Shown: piece after piece, positions 9,380 through 17,557 of the stretch
Position numbering within the stretch: the stretch's first letter is position 1
How the letters are laid out: every line of letters begins with the position of its first letter
Source: Paracoccus rhizosphaerae
GTDB lineage: Bacteria; Pseudomonadota; Alphaproteobacteria; Rhodobacterales; Rhodobacteraceae
DNA: 59,520 nucleotides
NCBI RefSeq assembly: GCF_026162645.1
Contig: NZ_JAOTBE010000018.1
Location: 1-59,520 of the forward strand
Direction of reading: 5' to 3'
Notes under the pieces: model-generated
What the model was told of the DNA's origin: nothing
Database searches by the model: none
The model's input: the letters and a program-made list of their open reading frames with translations, nothing else
Translations under genes and position numbers: made by a program

Positions 9380-10009
9380 TCACTCCTTCCGGCTGGCCAG
9401 CGCGTTGATCGCGGCGACGGTGATGGCCGAGCCGCCAAGCCGCCCGCGCACGATCACCGATGGTGCGGGCGGGGCCGCCATCAGCGCATCCTTTGATTCG
9501 GCCGCACCAACAAATCCCACGGGGCAGCCGATGATCGCGGCGGGGCGGGGGCAGGCGGGGTCCTCCAGCATGTTCAGCAGGTGAAAGAGCGCGGTCGGCG
9601 CGTTGCCGATGGCGACCAGCGCACCCTCCAGGTGCGGGCGCCACAGTTCCAGCGCGGCGGCGCTGCGGGTGTTGCCCATGTCGCGCGCCATGTCAGGAAC
9701 GTGCGGGTCGTGCAGGGTGCAGATGACTTGGTTGTCCGCAGGCAGACGCGCTCGGGTCACGCCTTCGCTGACCATGCGCGCATCGCAGAGGATCGGGGCG
9801 CCGCCCGCCAGCGCGGCGTGCGCAGCAGTCGCCATGCCGGGTGTGAAGACCACGTCGCGTTCCAGCCCCACCAGCCCTGCGGCATGGATCATGCGCACGA
9901 CGACGGGTTCCTCGTCGGCGTCGAAGCGCGTCAGGTCGGCCTCGGCCCGGATGGTGGCGAAGGACTGGCGATAGATCGCGGCGCCGTCCTTTTCGTAATC
10001 ATGGGGCAT
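9380..10009 (-). CDS. cobH: precorrin-8X methylmutase CobH
   Basis: CobH moves the C11 methyl group to C12 of precorrin-8X, giving hydrogenobyrinic acid. The 209-residue protein has the catalytic-region histidine in VVVRMIHAAGLV, and DARMVSEGVTR, GNAPTALFHLL and IIGCPVGFVGAAESK, all diagnostic of the family. I place the ATG at 10009, where TGATG couples it to cobG with a 1-base overlap. The same frame stays open upstream inside cobG but lacks coding character. Confidence 0.94.
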   Translation of the reverse strand: MPHDYEKDGAAIYRQSFATIRAEADLTRFDADEEPVVVRMIHAAGLVGLERDVVFTPGMATAAHAALAGGAPILCDARMVSEGVTRARLPADNQVICTLHDPHVPDMARDMGNTRSAAALELWRPHLEGALVAIGNAPTALFHLLNMLEDPACPRPAAIIGCPVGFVGAAESKDALMAAPPAPSVIVRGRLGGSAITVAAINALASRKE

Positions 10010-11112
10010 CAGAGAACCTTCGGCAGTTGGTCGGAGTGCAGGCCGCGAAGCGCGGCGGGGTCGGCGGCGCGGCCATGACGGATCAGGTCGAACCCCTGGG
10101 GTGTGGCGGTCAGCGTGCGGTCGGCGGCGCGGGGCCAGCCGCAGCCCTTGGCGCAGCCCGACACATGCAGCACCGTGCCCGGCGGGACAAGTCCGGCCAA
10201 GCTGCGCGCCAGATCGCGTGTTTCGGCCTGGGCCTGCGGGCAGGCGGGGGCGCCGGGGCAGGCCCGCAGGCGCAGGCGCGGGTCTGTAGGGTCGAGGATC
10301 AGCCCCGGCATCTGCGGAAGATTGCGCGCGCCCTGCACCAGCAGCATCCGCCACGGCGTCACCCGCAGTGGGCCGAGTCGCGCCAGCCGGCGCAGCGTGT
10401 CGGGGGGGATCTGCCCGAATTCCAGCGCGGCCAGTGTGCCATGCACGCATGTCCCCGGTTCCGGAGCGGTTGCTGACGCGGGCGCCGGCAGGGTGGCATC
10501 GGGACTGATGCCCCGCGCGATCAGCGCCGCCATCCGGCCGCGGCCTGCGGTCGCGCCGCCCATGTCCAGGAACCACCTTGCCAGCGCCAAGGCGTCATCG
10601 ACGCGGTGCAGGGGGGCCGCATGGTCCAGGCCGTCGGCGCGCAGCAGCAGGCCTCCGCGTCCGCGCTCGATGCGGATATCGGCGGGATCGCGGGTCAGGA
10701 CGGGTGCCGCGCCGGTATCGACGGCGAAGCCGAATTTCGCCGGCAGCGGCAGGTCCGACGCGGCCAGCCGCGCAGCCAGCGCTTCGGCCAATGCGTCGGT
10801 TTCGGCATCCGCGAAAGGCGTCACGATGATGTTGCGCCGCGTTTCGGCCGCGATGTCTGCGTCGATCAGCCCGCGATCCGCCAGCGCTGCGATCAGCTTG
10901 GGGTGGCTGTCCGGCGTCACGCCCCGCAGCTGCAGGTTCGCGCGCCCGGTCAGCTCGATCACGCCGTTGCCGTGGGCCGTCGCGGCATAGGCGATGGCAT
11001 CTGCCTGCGCCGCATCCAGCCGCCCGCCCAAGGGGCGGATGCGGACCACCCAGCCGTCGCCAGATTCCATTGGCCTCAGGGCGCCGGGGCACCAGCCCTT
11101 GACCACGCTCAC
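10009..11112 (-). CDS. cobG: precorrin-3B synthase CobG
   Basis: CobG is the oxygen-using monooxygenase that makes precorrin-3B, and it marks the pathway as aerobic. The 367-residue protein has ferredoxin-like half domains of the sulfite/nitrite reductase fold and the four iron-sulfur cysteines as C-x5-C (CPGAPAC) and C-x3-C (HVSGCAKGCG). I prefer a GTG start at 11112: it overlaps the cobN stop as GTGA and gives the family start VKGWCPGALRPM. An in-frame ATG at 11148 would lie inside cobN and add 12 unsupported residues. Confidence 0.92.
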   Translation of the reverse strand: MSVVKGWCPGALRPMESGDGWVVRIRPLGGRLDAAQADAIAYAATAHGNGVIELTGRANLQLRGVTPDSHPKLIAALADRGLIDADIAAETRRNIIVTPFADAETDALAEALAARLAASDLPLPAKFGFAVDTGAAPVLTRDPADIRIERGRGGLLLRADGLDHAAPLHRVDDALALARWFLDMGGATAGRGRMAALIARGISPDATLPAPASATAPEPGTCVHGTLAALEFGQIPPDTLRRLARLGPLRVTPWRMLLVQGARNLPQMPGLILDPTDPRLRLRACPGAPACPQAQAETRDLARSLAGLVPPGTVLHVSGCAKGCGWPRAADRTLTATPQGFDLIRHGRAADPAALRGLHSDQLPKVL

Positions 11113-14100
11113 AGCGTCACCGCGATGGAATTGCGCCGTGTCACCCACAGGCCCGCATCGTGCAGCTGCTGGAACAGGTCGCGCATGGCGGCCAGCGCCT
11201 GCGGGTTCTCGGCCTCCATGAAGTCGACGATCTCGGGCCGGCCAAGCGTCGCCTCGTGATAGAGGTCGAACAGGTGCGGCGGCACCGTCCCCGCCAGATG
11301 CGCGAAGGCTGCCATGTGGTCCAGCGTCGCCGCGATCTCGGCCGCGCCGCGAAAGCCGTGGCGGGTCATGGCGTCGGCCCAGGCCGGGTCGGTCGCGCGG
11401 GCGCGGACGGTGCGGGCGATCTCCTCGGTCAGGGTGCGGGCGCGGGGGCGGTCGGGTTGGGTGCTGTCCAAGTGATAGAGTGCGGCCTTGCCGCCGATCC
11501 GCGCCATGGCGGCGGCAAAGCCCGCCTCGTGCGCGGCAAAGTCGGCAGCCATCAGAAGGTCGGTTTCGGGCAGGTCCTGCGGGTGGACGAAGCTGTCGGC
11601 GCCTGACAGCCGCGCCTCCAGCCCGCTGCGGTCCAGGCGGCTGGTCCCGTCAGCCCCGATCGCCCAGCTGGAGGCCGAAAGCCAGGCCTCGCCCGCTGCC
11701 TGGCGGGCCGCGTCGGTGAAGCTGTCGGGCGCGGTGCCCATGCCCAGCCCGTATTGCCCCGGCTGCGGCCCGAAGACACGCGGCGCGCGGGCGGCATAGG
11801 GGTTCCCCGCCTCGTCACGCTCGGCCAGCGCGGCGGCGCCGGTCTCGAACAGCTGCGCCAGCACCGGGAAGACGTCGCGGAAAAGGCCCGAAACCCGCAG
11901 CGTCACGTCGATGCGCGGGCGGTCCAGCAGCGCCGCCGGGATCACCTCGACCCCCGAGACGCGCCCAGATCCCACGTCCCAGACCGGTTTCAGCCCGGCC
12001 AGGTGCAGCGCCATGGCGAATTCCTCGCCCGCGGTGCGCATGGTCGCGCTGCCCCACAGGTCGACGACCAGCCCCTGCGGCCAGTCACCGTGATCCTGCA
12101 GGTGGCGGCGCAGCAGCTCCTCGGCCAGCTTGACGCCCTGGGCATGGGCCGAGGGCGTTGGAACGGCGCGCGGGTCGACCGAGAACAGGTTCCGCCCCGT
12201 GGGCATCACGTCTGTCCGCCCCCGGTTCGGCGACCCCGAGGGGCCGGGGGCGACGAACCGCCCCTGCAGGACCGCCATCAGGCCGACGCGTTCCGCCTCG
12301 CCGCAGGCGCCGCTGCCCCAGACATGCAGCCCTTCGCCATACTGGCTTTCCTTGATGTCGCAGACGAAGCGGTCGATGCGGGTGATCGCCTCGGCCGCGC
12401 CGGCATCGGGCGGGATGCCCAGGTCGTCCTCGACCCCCAGGGCGCGGGCCTCCTCCCGGATGGCGGCAATCAGGCGGTCGCGGCGGGCCGGGTCCAGCCC
12501 GTCGGCGGTCGAATATTCGTCCAAGGCCCGTTCTAGCCCCGCCATGCCGGCGGGCAGGGCCGCATCGCGCATCGGCGGCGGCATATGGCCAAGCGTCACC
12601 GCGCCGATGCGCCGCTTGGCCTGCGCCGCCTCTCCGGGATCGTTGACGATGAAGGGATAGATGACCGGCATGGGCCCGGTCAGCGCCTGCGGCCAGCAAT
12701 CGCCCGACAGCGCCACAGCCTTGCCCGGCAGCCATTCCAGCGTACCATGCGCGCCCATGTGGATCAGCGCATGCGGCGCTTGGGTGCGCAGCCACAGGTA
12801 GAAGGCGACATAGGCGTGGCGGGGCACGCGGGTCAGGTCGTGATAGTCGTCCTCGCGCCCCGCGCGGTGGCTGCGTTCAGGCTGCAGGGCCAGGATCAGG
12901 TTGCCCTGGCGGATCGCGGCCAGACGGAAGGCGCCGTCCCGGCAGTCGGGATCGTCCCCGGGTGCGCCCCAGGCCGCGTGCAGGTCGTCCCGCAGCGCCT
13001 GCGGCAGGGTGGCCAGAGCGTCGCGGTATTCCGCCAGCGGCCAGTCCAGCCGCTCGATGGTCAGGGCATTGGCGTCGACGGATGTGGCGTCGTATCCGGC
13101 CTCGGCCAGCATCCGCGCCACGGCATCGGCCGAGGCGGGCGCGTCCAGCCCGACGGCATGAGCCATCTGCCAGTCGCGACCGGGATAGGTGGACAGCACC
13201 ATCGCCACCCGGCGGTCGCGCAGGGGCGTCCGGGCCAACCGCGCCCAGGCCTCGATCCGGTCCACGGCAGCGGACAGCAGGTCGGGGTCGGGGCGGTGGG
13301 CAAAGCGCGAATACTGCAGGTCGGTGTCCCGGCGTCCTGGCGACTTGAAGCTGATGACGCCGGCGAAGATGCGGCCGTCAACCTCTGGCAGGACGACGTT
13401 CATGGCCAGGTCCGAGGGCGACAGCCCCCGTTCCGCCTGCGCCCAGTCCCGGCGGCGGTTCGTCGACAGAGCCACCTGGAAGACCGGCGCCGAAAATCTC
13501 GTGAATGGCGCCGCGCCCGGCCCCGAGGAAGGAGTGCCTTCAACTGCTCCGCCCGCCGCGAATCCGGTGGCGTTGACGATGATCTGCGGGGGCGTCTTCA
13601 GCGCATCGGCCAGCCAGTCGCCCATCCCTTCAGCCTTCAGCGAGGGCGCGAAGGCCCCCATCGCCGTGATCCCGCGCCCGCGCAGCGCCCTGATCAACGC
13701 GTCCAAGGCGGCCATGTCGGCAGCGGCCAGCCAGCTGCGATAGAAGGTCACCAGCGCCTGCACATCGCCCGGCACCTCGACGACGCCATGGTCGGGATCA
13801 TAGAACCCCATCTGCGGCAGGGTCTTGCGGCCCGGCACCGGCGCGGCCTCCAGTCCCGAGGCAACGGCCAGCTGCGCCAGCGCCGCCTGAGCCGCGACCG
13901 CCCCGCCCTGGTCGCAATGCCGCCGCAGGATACGCAGCACCGAGGCCGGCACCGTCGAGACCTGATCCAGCCGCGCATCGTCGCGCCCGTCGGCTGGCAG
14001 CACGGCCAGCGCGATCCCCTTCCGGCGGGCAAGGTCCTGCACCGAGGCGAGGCCATAGGGCCAGTACGCCTCTCCTCCGATCAGGCGGATCAGGATGCCC

Positions 14101-14339
14101 TTTGCGCCGGACAGGGTGTTTTCGACATAGGTATCGACCGACACCGGGTGCCGCAGGGCCACCAGATTGCACAGTCGCGTCGACGGCAGGCCTCCCGCCG
14201 CACGTTTCCACGCCTCCGCGAACGCCCCCAGGTCGCTGTCCGAGAATGACAGGACCACCAGATCCGCAGGCTGCTGGCCCGGATCATAGGGGGTGTCGGA
14301 GCGTTCCAGCCCGACCTGTTCGCGGAAGATGACGTGCAT
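11109..14339 (-). CDS. cobN: cobaltochelatase subunit CobN
   Basis: CobN is the large subunit of the ATP-dependent aerobic chelatase that inserts Co2+ into hydrogenobyrinic acid a,c-diamide together with CobS and CobT. The 1076-residue protein carries family blocks such as MGAHGTLEWLPGKAVALS, CWPQALTGPMPVIYPFIVNDPGEAAQAKRR and VDLWGSATMRTAGEEFA. It is somewhat shorter than the roughly 1250-residue Pseudomonas denitrificans enzyme, but I see no internal break. cobS and cobT are not in the window. Its ATG overlaps the cobW stop as TGATG. Confidence 0.95.
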   Translation of the reverse strand: MHVIFREQVGLERSDTPYDPGQQPADLVVLSFSDSDLGAFAEAWKRAAGGLPSTRLCNLVALRHPVSVDTYVENTLSGAKGILIRLIGGEAYWPYGLASVQDLARRKGIALAVLPADGRDDARLDQVSTVPASVLRILRRHCDQGGAVAAQAALAQLAVASGLEAAPVPGRKTLPQMGFYDPDHGVVEVPGDVQALVTFYRSWLAAADMAALDALIRALRGRGITAMGAFAPSLKAEGMGDWLADALKTPPQIIVNATGFAAGGAVEGTPSSGPGAAPFTRFSAPVFQVALSTNRRRDWAQAERGLSPSDLAMNVVLPEVDGRIFAGVISFKSPGRRDTDLQYSRFAHRPDPDLLSAAVDRIEAWARLARTPLRDRRVAMVLSTYPGRDWQMAHAVGLDAPASADAVARMLAEAGYDATSVDANALTIERLDWPLAEYRDALATLPQALRDDLHAAWGAPGDDPDCRDGAFRLAAIRQGNLILALQPERSHRAGREDDYHDLTRVPRHAYVAFYLWLRTQAPHALIHMGAHGTLEWLPGKAVALSGDCWPQALTGPMPVIYPFIVNDPGEAAQAKRRIGAVTLGHMPPPMRDAALPAGMAGLERALDEYSTADGLDPARRDRLIAAIREEARALGVEDDLGIPPDAGAAEAITRIDRFVCDIKESQYGEGLHVWGSGACGEAERVGLMAVLQGRFVAPGPSGSPNRGRTDVMPTGRNLFSVDPRAVPTPSAHAQGVKLAEELLRRHLQDHGDWPQGLVVDLWGSATMRTAGEEFAMALHLAGLKPVWDVGSGRVSGVEVIPAALLDRPRIDVTLRVSGLFRDVFPVLAQLFETGAAALAERDEAGNPYAARAPRVFGPQPGQYGLGMGTAPDSFTDAARQAAGEAWLSASSWAIGADGTSRLDRSGLEARLSGADSFVHPQDLPETDLLMAADFAAHEAGFAAAMARIGGKAALYHLDSTQPDRPRARTLTEEIARTVRARATDPAWADAMTRHGFRGAAEIAATLDHMAAFAHLAGTVPPHLFDLYHEATLGRPEIVDFMEAENPQALAAMRDLFQQLHDAGLWVTRRNSIAVTL

Positions 14340-15382
14340 CAGGCGGGCACGGCCTCCAGTACGGCGCGGATGGCGGCCGGGTCGACATGGTCGTGTTCGG
14401 CGATCACCACCAGCCTCGACTGGCGGGGCTGGTCGCCCCAGGGGCGGTCGTACTGGTGGCGCACCCGCGCACCCACGGCCTGCACCAGCAGGCGCATGGG
14501 CTTGCCCGCCACGGCGACATGACCCTTGACGCGCAGGATGTGCTGTTCGGCGGCCAGGCGCGCGATGCGGTCCGACAGGTCGGCGGGGTCGGTGATCTCG
14601 GGCAGGTCGATGACGACGGTATCGAAATCCTCGTGCTCGTGATCGTCGGCGCCGTCGTGGTGGCTGGGACGGGCGGCCAGGTCATCCTCGGCCGCGGCGC
14701 CGAGGCCCAGGATCAGCCGCGGGTCGACCACGCCCTCGGCCACGGTCAGGATGGGCAGGGGGCGGGGGGCCTCGGCCTCGATCACGGCGCGGGCGGCGGT
14801 GATGCCGTCTGGACCGGCCAGGTCGGCCTTGGTCAGCAGCACGACATCGGCGCAGGCGATCTGGTCCTCGAACACCTCGGACAGGGGGGTTTCGTGGTCC
14901 AGGCTGTCGTCGGCGGCGCGCTGCGCGTCGACGGCGGCCACATCCGGGGCGAACCGGCCCGCCGCCACGGCCTCGGCATCGGCCAGGGCGATCACGCCGT
15001 CCACGGTGATGCGCGACCGGATCGCCGGCCAGTCGAAGGCCTTCAGAAGCGGTTTCGGCAGCGCCAGCCCCGAGGTCTCGATCAGGATGTGATCGGGCTT
15101 CTGCGGCAGCGCCATCAGCGATTCCAGCGTCGGGATGAAATCATCGGCGACCGTGCAGCAGATGCAGCCGTTCGACAGCTCCAGGATGTTCTCGGCCGGG
15201 CAGCTTTCGTCGGCGCAGCCCTTCAGGATGTCGCCGTCCACACCCATCGTGCCGAATTCGTTCACGATCACCGCCAGCCGCTTGCCCTGCGGGTTCTGCA
15301 TCAGGTGGCGGATCAGGGTCGTCTTGCCCGACCCAAGAAAGCCTGTGATCACGGTGACGGGGGTCTTCAACAGGTCGGTCAT
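14339..15382 (-). CDS. cobW: CobW, G3E-family GTPase metallochaperone
   Basis: CobW is a GTP-dependent metal chaperone thought to deliver Co2+ to the CobN chelatase. The 347-residue protein has the P-loop GFLGSGKTT (residues 14-22), the metal-binding CxCC at residues 73-76 (GCICCTV), and a His/Asp/Glu-rich linker (HHDGADDHEHED) before the C-terminal CobW_C domain. AGGAG precedes the ATG at 15382, which follows the DUF1636 gene by 2 bases. The position between that gene and cobN supports a cobalt-delivery role. Confidence 0.93.
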   Translation of the reverse strand: MTDLLKTPVTVITGFLGSGKTTLIRHLMQNPQGKRLAVIVNEFGTMGVDGDILKGCADESCPAENILELSNGCICCTVADDFIPTLESLMALPQKPDHILIETSGLALPKPLLKAFDWPAIRSRITVDGVIALADAEAVAAGRFAPDVAAVDAQRAADDSLDHETPLSEVFEDQIACADVVLLTKADLAGPDGITAARAVIEAEAPRPLPILTVAEGVVDPRLILGLGAAAEDDLAARPSHHDGADDHEHEDFDTVVIDLPEITDPADLSDRIARLAAEQHILRVKGHVAVAGKPMRLLVQAVGARVRHQYDRPWGDQPRQSRLVVIAEHDHVDPAAIRAVLEAVPA

Positions 15383-15384
15383 GG

Positions 15385-15750
15385 TCACTCCTGCGCGGGA
15401 ATTTGCGGGGGGATTCTGGCAAGGCTCTGCTTGCGGAAGATGGTGGGGCGTTCGCGCCATGGCACGATTCCGTCGGGGGTGCCGGCATAGGCTGTGGCGC
15501 CGGCCAGGATGTCGGCGGCGTCATCGGGGGTCAGGCGGCCATAGACATAGGACCACTTGCCCGGCGCCGACAGCGCGACCGAACAGCCCTGCGAACAGGC
15601 CGACAGACATTCGACCGCGCGGATCTGCACGCCCTCGGGGGCCGCGGCCTGCAGCGCGTGGTGCAGGACGGATCCGGGGCGCGGGGCGTCGGGGTCGTCC
15701 ACGGGGGCCATCCCGCGGCAGGTGGTGCAGACATGCAGAACAGCGCGCAT
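15385..15750 (-). CDS. DUF1636 family putative metal-binding/Fe-S protein
   Basis: This 121-residue protein belongs to the DUF1636 family that is common in cobalamin operons and often called ferredoxin-like. It has a thioredoxin-like ferredoxin cysteine pattern: Cys8 and Cys11 (HVCTTC), then Cys48, Cys52 and Cys56 (CLSACSQGC). That spacing could hold a [2Fe-2S] cluster or bind cobalt; the true ligand is not known. It is the first gene after the second B12 riboswitch and is followed closely by cobW. AAGGAAAGG precedes the ATG. Confidence 0.85.
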   Translation of the reverse strand: MRAVLHVCTTCRGMAPVDDPDAPRPGSVLHHALQAAAPEGVQIRAVECLSACSQGCSVALSAPGKWSYVYGRLTPDDAADILAGATAYAGTPDGIVPWRERPTIFRKQSLARIPPQIPAQE

Positions 15751-15856
15751 CGCCGGCCTTTCCTTCAGGGGGTCAGGGGATGCCCGAAAGGGACGGCGCG
15801 GATTGTCCGGCCGTCGCCTGCCGGTCGCGAAGCACCCCGTTCGCCCGTCAACAACA

Positions 15857-16033
15857 TGTGCTGGCAGGTCTCCCGGCTTGCGGATCCAGGGTTTCCCCAA
15901 CGGTCGTCCCACCTTCCCGGCATCTGCCAGTGGATCGGGCGACCTTTCCGGTCACGGTCGCGGGGGCGGCTGCGCCTGGGGCCAAGGCCCTGTCGCATTC
16001 CCTCTTCGCCTGTCATAGGACAGGAACCAACAC
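15857..16033 (-). promoter_or_regulatory. cobalamin (B12) riboswitch ahead of DUF1636-cobW-cobN-cobGHIJ
   Basis: On the minus strand the conserved blocks appear in order: GAGGGAATGCG, GCCGCCCCCGCGACCGTGA, CCACTGGCAGATGCCGGGAAGG and the B12 box AAGCCGGGAGACCTGCC. It lies about 105 bases before the DUF1636 start and would lower expression of the main corrin operon when cobalamin is abundant. cobO starts divergently 55 bases beyond its 5' side, so both promoters share this interval. Confidence 0.93.
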
Positions 16034-16087
16034 GCGCCTACCAAAAGCGCCGCGCCCGCGATTTGTCAACCTTGCAGGAGCCTGCCC

Positions 16088-16717
16088 GTGACCCGGAACG
16101 ATGCGAATCCCGACGACGACCTGGCCCGCCACGCCCAGAAGATGGCCAAGAAGAAGGCCGCCCGCGACCGGATGATGGAGAACAAGACCGGCGAAAAGGG
16201 CTTGGTCATCGTCCATACGGGGCCGGGCAAGGGTAAATCTTCCAGCGGTTTCGGGATGATCATGCGCTGCATCGCGCATGGGATGCCGTCCGCCGTGGTG
16301 CAATTCATCAAGGGCGCCTGGGACACTGGCGAACGTCGCCTGCTGACGACGCATTTCGAGGACCTCTGCCAGTTCCACGCCATGGGCGAGGGGTTCACCT
16401 GGGAAACCCAGGACAAGTCGCGCGACATCGCCGCCGCCCAGGCAGGCTGGGCCAAGGCGCAGGACCTGATCCGCGACCCCAAGATCCGCATGGTCCTGCT
16501 GGACGAGATCAACATCGCCTTCCGCTATGGCTATCTGGACGTGGCCGAGGTGCTGGCCTTCCTGGCCGACGAAAAGCCGCCGATGACCCATGTGGTCCTG
16601 ACCGGCCGCGGCGCGCCCGAGGCGCTTGTCGAGGCGGCGGACCTGGTAACCGAGATGACGCAGGTCAAGCATCCGTTCCGCGCCGGCATCAAGGCGCAGG
16701 CGGGGGTGGAGTTCTGA
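16088..16717 (+). CDS. cobO: cob(I)yrinic acid a,c-diamide adenosyltransferase CobO
   Basis: CobO transfers the adenosyl group of ATP to Co(I) of the corrin. The 209-residue protein has the unusual P-loop HTGPGKGKSSSGFG, VQFIKGAWDTGE, and VLLDEINIAFRYGYL, all typical of the BtuR/CobO family. The start is GTG, supported by AGGAG 7 bases upstream. It is transcribed away from the riboswitch-led operon and followed by about 108 bases before otsB. Confidence 0.95.
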   Translation: MTRNDANPDDDLARHAQKMAKKKAARDRMMENKTGEKGLVIVHTGPGKGKSSSGFGMIMRCIAHGMPSAVVQFIKGAWDTGERRLLTTHFEDLCQFHAMGEGFTWETQDKSRDIAAAQAGWAKAQDLIRDPKIRMVLLDEINIAFRYGYLDVAEVLAFLADEKPPMTHVVLTGRGAPEALVEAADLVTEMTQVKHPFRAGIKAQAGVEF

Positions 16718-16825
16718 CGCTCATGCCGCAGCGCGGCAAAAAAATCGCACAAGTGCGTGAACCGGCGCGGGTGCTGAGGGGTTGGTTGTTGAAACCATCC
16801 CTCTGCCCATCCTGCAGGAGCACTG

Positions 16826-17548
16826 ATGAACCCGCCCCCGCTTCCCGACGCCGCCGCGCTGTTTCTTGATTTCGATGGCTGCCTGGTCGAGATCGCCCAC
16901 CGCCCGGACGCTGTCGTGGTATCGGACGCGCTGCGCGACCTGCTGGCCCGGCTGACCGACAGGCTGGGCGGCGCGCTGGCGCTGATCTCGGGCCGGGACG
17001 TGGCCGACCTGCGGGGGCATCTGGGTGATTTTCCCGGCATCATCGCCGGCAGCCACGGGTCTGAACTGTCGGTCGCCCCCGGCGACATCCGGACGCTGCA
17101 CCAGGTCCCCTTCGATGCGGCGGCGCTTCATTCCCGCGCGCATGAGCTGGCCGCACCGCATCCCGCCATCCTGGTCGAGGAAAAGCCGCATGGCGTGGCG
17201 ATGCATTACCGTGAAGATCCCTCGCTGCAGAACTTCGTCGAGGATGCGATGCAGGATCTGGCCGCGCAGAACCCGCACCTGATGCTGCAGCCTGCCAAGA
17301 TGGCGCTGGAGCTGCGTCCGGCTGGCGTCGGCAAGGATACCGCGCTGGCGCAACTGATGCAGATGCAGCCGTTCGAGGGCCGCGTCCCGGTCTTCGCCGG
17401 CGACGACACCACCGACGAGCCCGCCATGGAGGAGGTGCAGTCCCGCGGCGGCTTTGCCATCAAGATCGGCGACGGCCCCACCGCCGCCCGCCACCGCCTG
17501 TCCGACCCGGCCGCGCTGGCGGCCTGGCTGGACGCATCGCTGACCTGA
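16826..17548 (+). CDS. otsB: trehalose-6-phosphate phosphatase OtsB
   Basis: OtsB removes phosphate from trehalose 6-phosphate to yield trehalose, a compatible solute. The 240-residue HAD-superfamily protein shows the nucleophile motif LDFDGCLVEI (Asp15 and Asp17), LISGRDVADL, and GDDTTDEPAM near the C-terminus. CAGGAG precedes the ATG. It stands 9 bases upstream of otsA, so the two form an operon in the less common order phosphatase first. Confidence 0.93.
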   Translation: MNPPPLPDAAALFLDFDGCLVEIAHRPDAVVVSDALRDLLARLTDRLGGALALISGRDVADLRGHLGDFPGIIAGSHGSELSVAPGDIRTLHQVPFDAAALHSRAHELAAPHPAILVEEKPHGVAMHYREDPSLQNFVEDAMQDLAAQNPHLMLQPAKMALELRPAGVGKDTALAQLMQMQPFEGRVPVFAGDDTTDEPAMEEVQSRGGFAIKIGDGPTAARHRLSDPAALAAWLDASLT

Positions 17549-17557
17549 GGAGAAAGC

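Noticed and set aside
12585..14249. A 554-codon plus-strand open frame opposite cobN
   Set aside because: Composition is that of a shadow frame; cobN on the other strand has full family conservation.
16760..16800. EcfG-like stress promoter (GTGAAC-N18-GTT) ahead of otsB
   Set aside because: The match to GGAAC-N18-GTT is imperfect and this sigma factor is generally not found in Rhodobacterales.
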